A DNA stretch of 64,000 nucleotides from Astragalus membranaceus (Eukaryota; Streptophyta; Magnoliopsida; Fabales; Fabaceae). The DNA lies in NCBI GenBank assembly GCA_039519185.1, contig CM076849.1, positions 118,128,587 to 118,192,586 on the forward strand, read 5' to 3'. A model generated the notes under the pieces. That model was not told where the DNA came from. It ran no database searches and saw only the letters and a list, made by a program, of their open reading frames with translations. Within the stretch, counting starts at the first letter, position 1, and every line of letters begins with the position of its first letter. This document shows positions 10,964 through 21,664 of the stretch, in pieces. The translations under genes and the position numbers were made by a program.

Positions 10964-11910
10964 TGACAGCATTCCAAAAATAGCCTGTTTTAAGAAAATT
11001 TGCTTTCCGATTAACCCGAAACTCGCCCCGATCGATTCCTAACTCAAAAACAGACCGTACCAGACAATATACCAGTCCAATAAACATCAAACAATCAAGC
11101 AATTCAATCAATAACTCAACGATTACGAATTTCGTTAAAACGCGATATATTTCAAAATAACGTTTTCGACTCAAATCTTTCGAAACCAAGTCACACAATT
11201 CATTTTAAAACGGAATAAGCCTAGATGTGAGTAAAACTCACCCTTGTAGCGAGAGTCGTTGCCGAGCCGAAATCACCGATATGTCAAAATCACCGAATCG
11301 AACCCAATCAACACCAATCCGCTTCTAACTTCGATTCGAGCTTCAACTCGCGTCCAATCGCTCTTGGCTTCGATCCTAGTCATGATTAAATCATCAATTT
11401 CATCTCACAACCCAAGATTTCAACAATTTCCATCAAAATCCTCATAAAATTCGTAGGTCCATAAGTTGGGGAAAAACGGATGAAAACTTACCAAGCTTTG
11501 AGGGTTTGGTAATGGAGTGTAGATGATGATGGTGCTTAAATTTGGAGGGGTGGGCTTCACTTTTCTTCTTCCTTTCTCTTCTTCTTTCTCTTCTCCTTTC
11601 TCTTCTTTTCTCTTCTTTTCTTCCTCTGTTTCTCTTCTCTCTCTCGTGGACCTTTCTTTCTTTTTATTCTCTTACACTCACACACATATATATATATATT
11701 TATTAATATATAAGTGGTAACGTGGTCCAATTACCATATTGATCTTAATCCCTTAATTCGATTCCAAAACTTCCTTGATCCGTATTATCCGGTTAACGAT
11801 CCAATAAATAATTTTAGCACTCAATAAATTTACCAGTCAAGTACTAAATTATTCCTATTGGGTTAACATCCAAATAATTCGCCTAATTATTTTGAGGATG
11901 TTACAGATAA

Positions 11911-12880
11911 ACTGTATAGAGATGTATACAAAAAAAGTTGTATAGAGATAATTTTTGTCTTTCCATTAATAGTGTATAGAGATAATCATTCTCTTTTCAT
12001 AAGAATATTTTTTATCTATTTTATACATTTCTTCATTTTCAGTTGTTTCAGTGAGCATTTGAATGTCATGCAACATTTTTCACATGTAATAAAAATCATA
12101 TTTTGTTGCCATCGTTTGAAATGACATCCCTTAATCTGGAATGGTTTGTTGAAGTTAGAAACAACAGAACTAGAGCCAGTAATATCTTTGGTAGTCATTG
12201 CTGAATTGAAAACTATCTTAAAATTGTTGTTTTTGAATTTCACGAAAAATTATTTAAGAAATTACTAGGTTGAATCGCATACTAGGTCACTAAGAAATAA
12301 TTAAAAAATATTAACATAAAAATATTTAAAAAAAAATGACTTCCAGATTTATCTCTAGAAGATAAATCTGGAAACTTTCCAGATTTATTTTCTAGACGTA
12401 AATCCGGAAGTCATTTTTAAAAGAGTTTCCAGAAGTAACTCCCAAGATAAATTCGGAAGTCATTTTGTGTTCTGGATTTATCTTCTAGAGATACTTTCGG
12501 AACGTTTCTTTCCGGATTTATCTCAAGAGGATAAATCTAAACACAAAATGACTTCTAGAATTATCTTTTTGGAGATAATTCCAAAAAGAATTTTTTTTCC
12601 TTACTTTTGTGCTTTCAGATATATGTGAGAAGAGATGAATTTTTGATTTTTTTAAGGATTGAGGGGTAAAATGGGAACTTTTGGGTTTTGTGGGGAGGGG
12701 GGTTATGTGGGCTAGAGATGAATTTTTGATTTTTTTTAAGGGTATGTGGGTTGGAAAATCAAACCATACGATCCAGCTTGTTTTGGGGTCTCAAACCAAG
12801 TCAAAACCCCACAAACTGAACCTTTTGATGGTCAACTTATGGGCTATCTGCTCATGCATTGTGGAAATATCACTGCAAAT
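11911..12880. other. AT-rich pre-insertion DNA with palindrome cluster
   Basis: Continues the locus interrupted by the solo LTR. There is no supported gene; the short frames have no recognisable domain. 12334-12600 holds a cluster of inverted repeats listed separately. CAAAT at 12876-12880 is the left target duplication of element B. Confidence 0.55.
12334..12600. repeat. Cluster of nested inverted repeats
   Basis: There are perfect 13-bp arms TCCAGATTTATCT (12342-12354) and AGATAAATCTGGA (12360-12372) with a 5-nt loop. Perfect 16-bp arms GAAGTCATTTTGTGTT (12456-12471) and AACACAAAATGACTTC (12540-12555) enclose further TCCGGATTTATC/GATAAATC copies. AAAATGACTTCC (12334-12345) mirrors GGAAGTCATTTT (about 12407-12418). 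This looks like decayed MITE or foldback material. No coding is seen. Confidence 0.75.
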
Positions 12881-14980
12881 TGTAACACCCCGGTATATTT
12901 AGCATGTAAAAATACCCAAGTGTACCAAAGTATAAACATCAGAGATAACAATTCCTGTTTAGACACTGAATACCACTATAAAATTTTGCTGAAATACAAC
13001 ATAACCATCTTATACACAAATAAGACCATACGGTACTCAGACCATAAACTGTCAGCAACTGTGGTAATCAGAGTCACACAAGAAAGCGAAAAGAAAGGGA
13101 AACAAAACACTAATGCCATATTGTTGTGATACATAGACAATAGAAGGAAAATAAACTTAAACATAAAGCTAAGTCATCATCCATCTCCCGGGGCCACCTA
13201 CTCGTGCCTCTGAGATTTCTTCTGACCCTGTTTATCTGTAAAACAACAACATTTAAACAGTGAGATACAATCTCAGTGAGTTCTACCGAGACCCCTACTA
13301 ACACTCTCGGTCCGTTTAAAACACTTTTACGACGTGACACGACACCGACCGCAATCCACTTGCTAATCCCGGTGTACCATACAATAAGGCTTCGATCTAG
13401 TAGGACACCGACCGCAATCCACTTGCTAATCCCGGCGAACTAACATCCTAGGCCTTTCTACGAACCACCGACCGCAATCCACTTGCTAATCCCGATGAAC
13501 GTAGTACAAACTTTTGACACAACACCGACCGCAATCCACTTGTTAATCCCGGCGAACCCCATTACCAATAGTGTTTCCTAATGGCACAGAGCCTAGGGTA
13601 AGGGTTCATGACTTCCCCGCCTAGTATGTCAACATGGGTCGTCACCCAAACTCGATATAATATATATATCTACAATCACATGAACTCATAGCTCATTTGT
13701 TATCAATAAATCATATCCGCAAACGTATGATATTGTTCGGTTTTTCGAAAGAATTTCGATTTCGAAAGTATTTTATAAAACCCTTTTTAAAACATACCCA
13801 AAATCATGGCATTATAAGCCTAATATCATTATAGAAGGGTTAGGAAAGGATTAGGAGAGGATTGGAATCAAAACGGAATTATTTTGGGCAACTTGAAAAT
13901 TTTGGACAGAACTGGGCGCACGGGTCGTGCCCCTGGACGCACGGGTCGTGCGCCCTGTTTTGACATTTTTGAACACTGAACCCGAACCAGGCGCACGGGT
14001 CGTGCGCATTTGACAGCATTGCCAAAAATGCCCTGTTTCATGAAATTTTGCTTTCCGATTGATCCGAAATTCCCCCCGATCGATTCCTAACTCAAAAACA
14101 GACAGTACCAGACAGTATACCAGTCCAATCAACATCAAACAATCATGCAATCCAATCAAAGACTCAACGATTACGAATTTCATTAAAACGCGATATATTT
14201 CAAAATAACGTTTTCGACTCAAAATCTTTCGAAACTAAGTCACACAATTCATTTCAAAACGGAATAAGCCTAAACGTGAGTAAAACTCACCCTTGAAGTG
14301 AGAGCCGTTGCCGAGCCGAAATTACCGATGTGTCAAAATCACCGAATTGAACCCAATCAACACCGAATCGCTCCTAACTTCGTTTCGAGCTTCCAATCGC
14401 GTTCAATCCGCTCCTAGCTTTGTTCCTAAACATAACCCAACCATCAATTTCATCATTGAATCCAATTTTTCAACAATTTCCTCCCTCAAAACCCCTAAAA
14501 TTCGTAGGTTACAAAAGGGGAAGAAAACCGAATGGAATCTTACCTAGCTCTTGGGTTATGATGAGGAGAGTGAGATGATGAAGATGATGAATTTTGGGGA
14601 GGTGGGCTTCACTCCTCTTCTTCCTTTCTCTTCTTCTTTTCCTCTTCTTCTTTCTCTTTTTCTTTTCCTCTTCTTTTTTCCTCTTTTCTTCTCTGCGTGA
14701 ATTCCTTCCTTCTTTCCTCTCTTTTATTCTTTCTTTTCTTTAATCACACACACAAACACATATTTAATTAATAAATAAGTGGTAGCGTGGTCCAATTACC
14801 GTATTGATCTTAATCCCTTATTTCGATTCCAAAACTTCATTGACCCGTATTATCCGGTTAACGATCTAATGTTATCCCATAAATAATTTTAGTACTCAAT
14901 AAATTTACCAGTCTAGTACTAAATCATTCCTATTGGGTTAACATCCAAATAATTCGCCTAATTATTTTGAGGGTGTTACA
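12881..14980 (-). repeat. 3' LTR of element B (2100 bp)
   Basis: The plus strand runs TGTAACACCCCGG to GGGTGTTACA. It holds a four-unit hairpin array at 13343-13554 (CACCGACCGCAATCCACTTG core, about 60-bp spacing) and three CpG hairpins at 13916-14010. A CT-rich tract at about 14605-14740 reads as a GA-rich leader on the element strand, next to an AT-rich promoter-like zone. Confidence 0.95.
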
Positions 14981-14995
14981 TTCTCCCCCACTTAA
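14981..14995 (-). other. Polypurine tract of element B
   Basis: The minus strand reads TTAAGTGGGGGAGAA directly before the 3' LTR, the primer for plus-strand DNA synthesis. Confidence 0.9.
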
Positions 14996-15030
14996 AGGAA
15001 TTTTGTCCTCAAAATTAAACACAACGTACC

Positions 15031-17223
15031 TCAAGAAAACAAATACGGATACTGTGTCCGCATATCGTCCTCCAACTCCCAAGTAGCTTCCTCGACGGAA
15101 AAACCATCCCAAACCACCTTGACAATGGGAATTGACTTCGTCCGTAGCGTCCTCTCGCCACGTTCCATGATGTAATTTGGATGAGGTTGGAAAGACAAGT
15201 CCGGTCGAAGGTCAATCGTTTCAAAATCTAACGGTTGACTTAGATCGGGAATGTACTTCCGCAACTGAGACACATGGAACAAATCATGAAGATTTGACAA
15301 TGGCGGAGGTAAAGCAATACGGTATGCAAGAGGCCCAACTCGCTCAATAATTTGGAATGGTCCATTATACCGAGGACTGAGTTTCTTTACCCGTAATGCC
15401 CTACCTGTGCCAATTGTTGGTGACAATCTCAAAAACACATGATCACCCGATTCAAACTCTAACGGCCTTCTCCTTTTGTCGGCATAAATCTTTTGCCTAC
15501 TCTGAGCAGCTTTCATTCTTTCCCTGATCTGGCGGATCTTTTCAGTAGTGTCATGAATCATCTCGGGCCCTAACAATCGGTTCTCACCTACTTCCCACCA
15601 ACACAATGGAGTTCTACATTTCCTACCACACAAGGCTTCAAAAGGTGCCATTCCGATACTGGAATGATAACTGTTGTTGTATGAGAATTCCACCAATGGA
15701 AGATGATCCTCCCATTTCTTCCCGTTATCAAGTACCGAAGCCCTAAGCATATCCTCTAATGTCTGGATAGTTCTCTCGGTCTGCCCATCTGTCAGCGGGT
15801 GATAAGCGGTACTTAAAAGTACTTTAGTCCCCAATGCTTCATTTAGAGCTTTCCAAAATCGAGAAGTGAACTTCGGATCTCGATCCGATACTATATTGGT
15901 AGGAACCCCATGTAACCTTACTATGTTCTTTAAATACACCTCAGCTAACTTGGATACTTTACTGCTCGAACGGACTGGAATGAAATGAGCTGATTTGGTT
16001 AACCGATCGACAACTACCCAAATGGAGTCGTTACCGGCTTGAGACCTTGGCAATGCCATTACAAAATCCATGGAAATGTCTTCCCATTTCCACACAGGTA
16101 CATCTAGTGGCCGTAGCAGACCAGCAGCCTTCTGATGTTCTATCTTAACTCTTTGGCAAGTCAAGCATTGAGATACGAATTCAGCAATTTCTAACTTCAT
16201 TCCATGCCACCAATACATCTGCTTTAAATCTCTATACATCTTGGTGGATCCAGGATGTACAGAAAATAAGCTTCGGTGTGCTTCCTCTAGCACTTGCTTT
16301 TTAATATCTTCATTATCGGGCACACAGATCCTACCGTTGAAACAAATTACCCCATCACTATCTTCGGTAAAGTCTGGCAACACTTTTTGTGATTGTAGCT
16401 TCCCATCAATTTCCTGCGCTAAGCGAATAGAATTTCTCAATGAACTGGAGATCCTCATATGGCTCAACACTAACCGGTTCTTCCTTGATCTTGCATCCAA
16501 ATTTAAGTCCCTAAAGGATTCCAACAATTTCATTTCATGCATCATAAACTCTGCTATGTGGATGGATTTCCTACTTAGTGCATCAGCTACAACATTAGCC
16601 TTTCCCGGATGATACTTCAATTTGAAGTCATAATCCTTCAGAAATTCCACCCACCTTCTCTGCCTGTTATTCAACTCCTTCTGGTCAAATAAATATTTCA
16701 AACTTTTATGATCACTAAAGACTTCGAAACGAGTCCCATATAGGTAATGTCTCCAAATCTTCAGTGCATACACAATAGCTGCCAACTCCAAATCATGAGT
16801 CGGATAATTCTCTTCATGAGTCTTCAACTGTCTGGAGGCATAAGCTACAACTTGTTGGTTCTGCATGAGAACACATCCCAAACCCTTCCCAGAAGCATCG
16901 CTGAAAATTTGAAAATCCAAAGACGGATCTGGAAGAATTAGGATTGGAGCAGAAGTCAACCTAACCTTCAATTCTTGAAAACATTCCTCACAATTGGCAT
17001 CCCATGTAAACGATTGAGCCTTACGAGTTAACCGAGTAAGTGGAAGAACCAACTGTGAAAAACCTTGAATAAACCTCCTATAGTAACCAGCTAAACCCAA
17101 GAAACTTCTTATTTCTGTGACAGATGTTGGTCTTTCCCAGTTCAATACAGCTTCCACCTTACTGGGATCCACAGCAACTCCCGACTGGGAAATCACGTGT
17201 CCCAAAAACTTTACTTCCGGCAT
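15031..17223 (-). CDS. pol: Element B pol C-terminal part: RT end, RNase H, integrase, chromodomain
   Basis: The 730-codon open frame starts just after the in-frame TGA at 17224-17226. It opens with the RT thumb (MPEVKFLGH, RSFLGLAGYYRRF). RNase H follows (SDASGKG, DLELAA, SDHKSL, VADALSR). Integrase has an HHCC finger (HRSLFSVHPG ... CLTCQRVK) and the DDE core (MDFVMALPRS, VSDRDPKF, HPLTDGQTERT). The C-terminus has LHDLFHVSQLRKY then VKVVWDG, EEATWELEDDM and YPYLF, matching a group II chromodomain, thought to guide integration to heterochromatin. It would be expressed only as part of the gag-pol polyprotein, so it is now silent unless the upstream stops are read through. Confidence 0.93.
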   Translation of the reverse strand: MPEVKFLGHVISQSGVAVDPSKVEAVLNWERPTSVTEIRSFLGLAGYYRRFIQGFSQLVLPLTRLTRKAQSFTWDANCEECFQELKVRLTSAPILILPDPSLDFQIFSDASGKGLGCVLMQNQQVVAYASRQLKTHEENYPTHDLELAAIVYALKIWRHYLYGTRFEVFSDHKSLKYLFDQKELNNRQRRWVEFLKDYDFKLKYHPGKANVVADALSRKSIHIAEFMMHEMKLLESFRDLNLDARSRKNRLVLSHMRISSSLRNSIRLAQEIDGKLQSQKVLPDFTEDSDGVICFNGRICVPDNEDIKKQVLEEAHRSLFSVHPGSTKMYRDLKQMYWWHGMKLEIAEFVSQCLTCQRVKIEHQKAAGLLRPLDVPVWKWEDISMDFVMALPRSQAGNDSIWVVVDRLTKSAHFIPVRSSSKVSKLAEVYLKNIVRLHGVPTNIVSDRDPKFTSRFWKALNEALGTKVLLSTAYHPLTDGQTERTIQTLEDMLRASVLDNGKKWEDHLPLVEFSYNNSYHSSIGMAPFEALCGRKCRTPLCWWEVGENRLLGPEMIHDTTEKIRQIRERMKAAQSRQKIYADKRRRPLEFESGDHVFLRLSPTIGTGRALRVKKLSPRYNGPFQIIERVGPLAYRIALPPPLSNLHDLFHVSQLRKYIPDLSQPLDFETIDLRPDLSFQPHPNYIMERGERTLRTKSIPIVKVVWDGFSVEEATWELEDDMRTQYPYLFS

Positions 17224-18102
17224 TCAGAAGTCACATTTCGACGGCTTAGCATATAATCTCTTTTCTCGGAGTACGTTCAGAACAATGCGGAGATGTTGAA
17301 CATGGTCCTCAATGGTCTTAGTGTACACCAAGATATCATCAATAAAAACTACTACAAACTGATCGAGATAAGTATGGAACACTCGGTTCATGTAATCCAT
17401 GAATACCGCTGGAGCATTAGTCAAACCGAAGGGCATTACTACGAACTCGTAATGTCCATACCTCGTACGGAAAGCTGTCTTCGGAATATCTAAGGCTCGT
17501 ACCTTTATTTGATGATAGCCCGACCTCAGATCAATTTTTGAAAATACCACTGCACCTCGAAGTTGATCAAGCAAATCGTCTATCCTTGGCAATGGATATT
17601 TGTTTTTAATCGTCACCTTGTTGAGTTGGCGGTAGTCAATACACAACCTCATGCTTCCGTCCTTCTTCTTAACTAGCAATACTGGAGCACCCCATGGAGA
17701 TGCACTCGGTCGGATAAACCTTTTCGATATTAACTCTTCAAGTTGAGACTTCAATTCCTTCAATTCTAAAGGAGACATCCTATAAGGGGCAATAGATATC
17801 GATCCTGTACCAGGAATCAATTCTATTGAGAATTCTATCTCTCGGTCAGGAGGTAAGGATGAAACTTCCTCTGGAAAGACATCTAGAAATTCATTTACCA
17901 CTTGTACAGATGACAGGTCTAAACCCGTTTCAGTAGATGCAGACAACATAATAAGAATAGCTTCCGCACCTTGGAATAATGACTGGCTTGCTTCGGTGTA
18001 AGAGATCGTTGCTTCAAAATATGCCTGTGTCAACCCTACGGATTCGGAGGCGAAGCTAATGGTTCGATCGGCACAGTTGATTGTTACATGATTTTCAGCC
18101 AT
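17224..18102 (-). CDS. pol: Element B reverse transcriptase segment between two nonsense codons
   Basis: The frame is continuous with both neighbours. It opens at MAENHVTINC, still protease tail, after a TAG at 18103-18105 that replaces the Trp of GMxWM. It ends at a TGA at 17224-17226 that replaces the Trp of DFWMPEV. RT blocks are LVKKKDGSM, CIDYRQLN, SKIDLRSGYHQI and MPFGLTNAP, and the catalytic motif is FIDD within FVVVFIDDILVY. All visible catalytic residues are kept. Both stops are single transitions from TGG. Confidence 0.92.
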   Translation of the reverse strand: MAENHVTINCADRTISFASESVGLTQAYFEATISYTEASQSLFQGAEAILIMLSASTETGLDLSSVQVVNEFLDVFPEEVSSLPPDREIEFSIELIPGTGSISIAPYRMSPLELKELKSQLEELISKRFIRPSASPWGAPVLLVKKKDGSMRLCIDYRQLNKVTIKNKYPLPRIDDLLDQLRGAVVFSKIDLRSGYHQIKVRALDIPKTAFRTRYGHYEFVVMPFGLTNAPAVFMDYMNRVFHTYLDQFVVVFIDDILVYTKTIEDHVQHLRIVLNVLREKRLYAKPSKCDF

Positions 18103-18693
18103 CTAATTCATACCCAGAACAATGTCCATACTTCTCATAGGCAAGCAAATAAATTTCACAACGAATTGTCTGTCCCCTATGACAAGTAGGCAATTTTCAC
18201 ACAATGTTTGGGTCTGGACACGACCCTTGGCAGCAGTTAAAATAGTTATCGGTTCGGATAGCTCAGATAATGCTAGTCCCAACCGATCCACACACGCTTG
18301 TGATATAAAACAGTGAGTTGCACCGGAATCATATAAAATATTGACTGAGTTATTAAAAAGAGATCCCGTACCCCTCAGTAGATTATCAGTAGGTGTGATG
18401 GTTCGAGCATCCAATGTGTTGATTCGTCCTTGCCTTTGAGCAATCGGGGCTCCTTGAAAGCTCCTCCTCGATGGGCACTTATCAGCATAGTGGCCCTCTG
18501 CATTACAATTATAGCACCGATTAGATTTTTGCCAACAATCACCTGAATGATATTTGCCACAAGTGCCACACTTGTGGAGCTTTGATGGTTCATGGGACTG
18601 CACCTGCTTTCCCTTATAATTGTTTCCCTTGAATTGTCTGCTTGGAGTAGAAGACTCAGCAACCTTCTTCTTACCCTTCCAATAGTCCTTCCT
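18103..18693 (-). CDS. gag-pro: Element B gag C-terminus, zinc knuckles and protease
   Basis: Open and in frame between the TAA at 18694-18696 and the TAG at 18103-18105. It contains a basic stretch (DYWKGKKKV), a short knuckle CGTCGKYHSGDC and a canonical CYNCNAEGHYADKC. The aspartic protease active site is DSGATH, followed by the LPMRSMDIVLGM flap-type block. The first internal Met is at 18603, but the homologous reading continues upstream to 18693, so 18603 is not a natural start. Confidence 0.9.
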   Translation of the reverse strand, partial: RKDYWKGKKKVAESSTPSRQFKGNNYKGKQVQSHEPSKLHKCGTCGKYHSGDCWQKSNRCYNCNAEGHYADKCPSRRSFQGAPIAQRQGRINTLDARTITPTDNLLRGTGSLFNNSVNILYDSGATHCFISQACVDRLGLALSELSEPITILTAAKGRVQTQTLCENCLLVIGDRQFVVKFICLPMRSMDIVLGMN

Positions 18694-19401
18694 TTAAGCA
18701 TACATTTTCCTCAGATCCTCCTCAGCAACATATGCTTGTTGCACTAAGGCAGGATAGTTAACCAGAGTGTAAGAACTGAGTCCTTGGCTCACATCAGCTC
18801 GGAGACCCTCTTTGAACATTTGCATCTTCCACATATCATTTGGGGCATACCTTCCCAACTCATAGAACTGAGACAGTCTTTCAAATTTCGCAGCATATTC
18901 CCCAACTGACAAATCACCTTGCCTAAGATTCACAAACTCTGCTTGTTTACTCAGCTTCTTCACCGAAGGGAAATATTGCTTCAGAAACAATTCCTTGAAG
19001 TTGTCCCAAGTGAGGGGAGTACCTTGGAGTTCCATCATTTGTCTTGCATTACACCACCAGGTGTGGGCATCTTCGTCGAGCACATTTGCCGCACATATTA
19101 CTTTCTCTTCTTCCCCACATTGCAGGGTTTGAAAAATTTTCTCCATTGAATTAATCCAATAATAGGCAGTCATTGGATCTGGTCCACCCTTGTAAGTCGG
19201 GGGCTTCATCTTTTGAAATTGGAAGTATGTCCGATTAGGATCTTCTTGATGAGGTTGGATGTTGGGCTGTTGCAGACCCATTTGGTCATGCTGCATTTGC
19301 AACATATCCTGCATCATCTTTTGTTGATTCTCAATGACATTCTGCATCCATTCTATGTTTGGATCAACAGGAGGAGGAACGCCTCTACCTCTTCTGGCCA
19401 T
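18694..19401 (-). CDS. gag: Element B gag (capsid part)
   Basis: The ATG at 19401 (MARRGRGVPPPVDP) is chosen because element A's gag begins with the matching MAGGSRN. An upstream in-frame Met at 19458 falls in leader sequence that is also conserved in other copies as non-coding. The Gln/Met-rich N-terminus is followed by the retrotrans_gag block (TWWCNARQMMELQG, FLKQYFPSVKKLSKQ, LSVGEYAAKFERLSQFY, GLSSYTLVNYPALVQQAYVA). It ends at a TAA (18694-18696) just after KMYA, where element A reads on, so this is a premature stop rather than the natural gag end. Confidence 0.9.
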   Translation of the reverse strand: MARRGRGVPPPVDPNIEWMQNVIENQQKMMQDMLQMQHDQMGLQQPNIQPHQEDPNRTYFQFQKMKPPTYKGGPDPMTAYYWINSMEKIFQTLQCGEEEKVICAANVLDEDAHTWWCNARQMMELQGTPLTWDNFKELFLKQYFPSVKKLSKQAEFVNLRQGDLSVGEYAAKFERLSQFYELGRYAPNDMWKMQMFKEGLRADVSQGLSSYTLVNYPALVQQAYVAEEDLRKMYA

Positions 19402-19521
19402 GATTCTGCGAAATATGCACAAAGTATTAAGTTGATCAAGCTCAATGTCTAATAGCATACTAAGAAAATCACGACTGGAGAAAGCAAAGACCCTAAAAGC
19501 TAAGTCCGACTAGGTCGAACC

Positions 19522-19533
19522 GCTCCGATACCA
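19522..19533 (-). other. Primer binding site of element B
   Basis: The minus strand reads TGGTATCGGAGC two bases inside the 5' LTR. It is the initiator tRNA-Met type site with one change. Confidence 0.88.
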
Positions 19534-19535
19534 AC

Positions 19536-21659
19536 TGTAACACCCCGGTATATTTAACATGTAAAAATACCCAAGTGTACCAAAGTATAAACATCAGAGA
19601 TAACAATTCCTGTTTAGACACTGAATACCACTATAAAATTTTGCTGAAATACAACATAACCATCTTATACACAAATAAGACCATACCGTACTCAGACCAT
19701 AAACTGTCAGCAACTGTGGTAATCAGAGTCACACAAGAAAGCGGAAAGAAAGGGAAACAAAACACTAATGCCATATTGTTGTGATACATAGACAATAGAA
19801 GGAAAATAAACTTAAACATAAAGCTAAGTCAACATCCATCTCCCGGGGCCACCTACTCGTGCCTCTGAGGTTTCTTCTGACCCTGTTTATCTGTAAAACA
19901 ACAACATTTAAACAGTGAGATACAATCTCAGTGAGTTCTACCGAGACCCCTACTAACACTCTCGGTCCGTTTAAAACACTTTTACGACGTGACACGACAC
20001 CGACCGCAATCCACTTGCTAATCCCGGTGTACCATACAATAAGGCTTCGATCTAGTAGGACACCGACCGCAATCCACTTGCTAATCCCGACGAACTAACA
20101 TCCTAGGCCTTTCTACGAACCACCGACCGCAATCCACTTGCTAATCCCGATGAACGTAGTACAAACTTTTGACACAACACCGACCGCAATCCACTTGCTA
20201 ATCCTGGCGAACCCCATTACCAATAGTGTTTCCTAATGGCACAGAGCCTAGGGTAAGGGTTCATGACTTCCCCGCCTAGTATGTCAACATGGGTCGTCAC
20301 CCAAACTCGATATAATATATATATCTACAATCACATGAACTCATAGCTCATTTGTTATCAATAAATCGTATCCGCACACGTATGCTATTGTTCGGTTTTT
20401 CGAAAGAATTTCGATTTCGAAAGTATTTTATAAAACCCTTTTTAAAACATACCCAAAATCATGGCATTATAAGCCTAATATCATTATAGAAGGGTTAGGA
20501 AAGGATTAGGAGAGGATTGGAATCAAAACGGAATTATTTTGGGCAACTTGAAAATTTTGGACAGAACTGGGCGCACGGGTCGTGCCCCTGGACGCACGGG
20601 TCGTGCGCCCTGTTTTGACATTTTTGAACACTGAACCCGAACCAGGCGCACGGGTCGTGCGCCCTGGACGCACGGGTCGTGCGCATTTGACAGCATTGCC
20701 AAAAATGCCCTGTTTCATGAAATTTTGCTTTCCGATTGATCCGAAATTTCCCCCGATCGATTCCTAACTCAAAAACAGACAGTACCAGACAGTATACCAG
20801 TCCAATCAACATCAAACAATCATGCAATTCAATCAAAGTCTCAACGATTACGAATTTCATTAAAACGCGATATATTTCAAAATAACGTTTTCGACTCAAA
20901 ATCTTTCGAAACTAAGTCACACAATTCATTTGAAAACGGAATAAGCCTAAACGTGAGTAAAACTCACCCTTGAAGTGAGAGCCGTTGCCGAGCCGAAATT
21001 ACCGATGTGTCAAAATCACCGAATCGAACCCAATCAACACCGAATCGCTCCTAACTTCGTTTCGAGCTTCCAATCGCGTTCAATCCGCTCCTAGCTTTGT
21101 TCCTAAACATAATCCAACCATCAATTTCATCATTGAATCCAATTTTTCAACAATTTCCTCCCTCAAAACCCCTAAAATTCGTAGGTTACAAAAGGGGAAG
21201 AAAACCGGATGGAATCTTACCTAGCTCTTGGGTTATGATGAGGAGAGTGAGATGATGAAGATGATGAATTTTGGGGAGGTGGGCTTCACTCCTCTTCTTC
21301 CTTTCTCTTCTTCTTTTCCTCTTCTTCTTTCTCTTCTTCTTTTCCTCTTCTTTTCTCCTCTTTTCTTCTCTGCGTGAATTCCTTCCTTCTTTCCTCTCTT
21401 TTATTCTTTCTTTTCTTTAATCACACACACACAAACACATATTTAATTAATAAATAAGTGGTAGCGTGGTCCAACTACCGTATTGATCTTAATCCCTTAT
21501 TTCGATTCCAAAACTTCATTGACCCGTATTATCCGATTAACGATCTAATGTTATCCCATAAATAATTTTAGTACTCAATAAATTTACCAGTCTAGTACTA
21601 AATCATTCCTATTGGGTTAACATCCAAATAATTCGCCTAATTATTTTGAGGATGTTACA
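19536..21659 (-). repeat. 5' LTR of element B (2124 bp)
   Basis: The plus strand runs TGTAACACCCCGG to GGATGTTACA. It carries a four-unit hairpin array from 19998 to about 20209 and four CpG hairpins at about 20572-20686, one more than the 3' LTR. This accounts for the 24-bp length difference. Confidence 0.95.
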
Positions 21660-21664
21660 CAAAT

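Larger units (their letters stand above)
9768..11905 (-). mobile_element. Solo LTR of a chromovirus, TSD GATAA
   Basis: The plus strand begins TGTAACACCCCGG and ends GGATGTTACA. GATAA is present directly before (9763-9767) and after (11906-11910). No internal region is present, so this is a solo LTR formed by LTR-LTR recombination. It belongs to the same family as element B's LTRs (2138 bp against 2100 and 2124) but with a different hairpin core. Reading on the minus strand, an AT-rich TATA-like tract lies at about 11682-11712, followed by a GA-rich leader (plus-strand CT tract 11570-11680). Confidence 0.92.
12881..21659 (-). mobile_element. Element B: complete Tekay/Del chromovirus, TSD CAAAT
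   Basis: LTRs at 12881-14980 and 19536-21659 flank an internal region of 4555 bp. CAAAT lies on both sides (12876-12880 and 21660-21664). On the minus strand the order is PBS, gag, protease, RT, RNase H, integrase, chromodomain-like tail, polypurine tract, 3' LTR, as expected for Tekay/Del. The LTRs are nearly identical apart from scattered substitutions and a 24-bp hairpin-copy difference, so insertion is fairly recent. Three nonsense codons break the single gag-pol frame. Confidence 0.96.
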
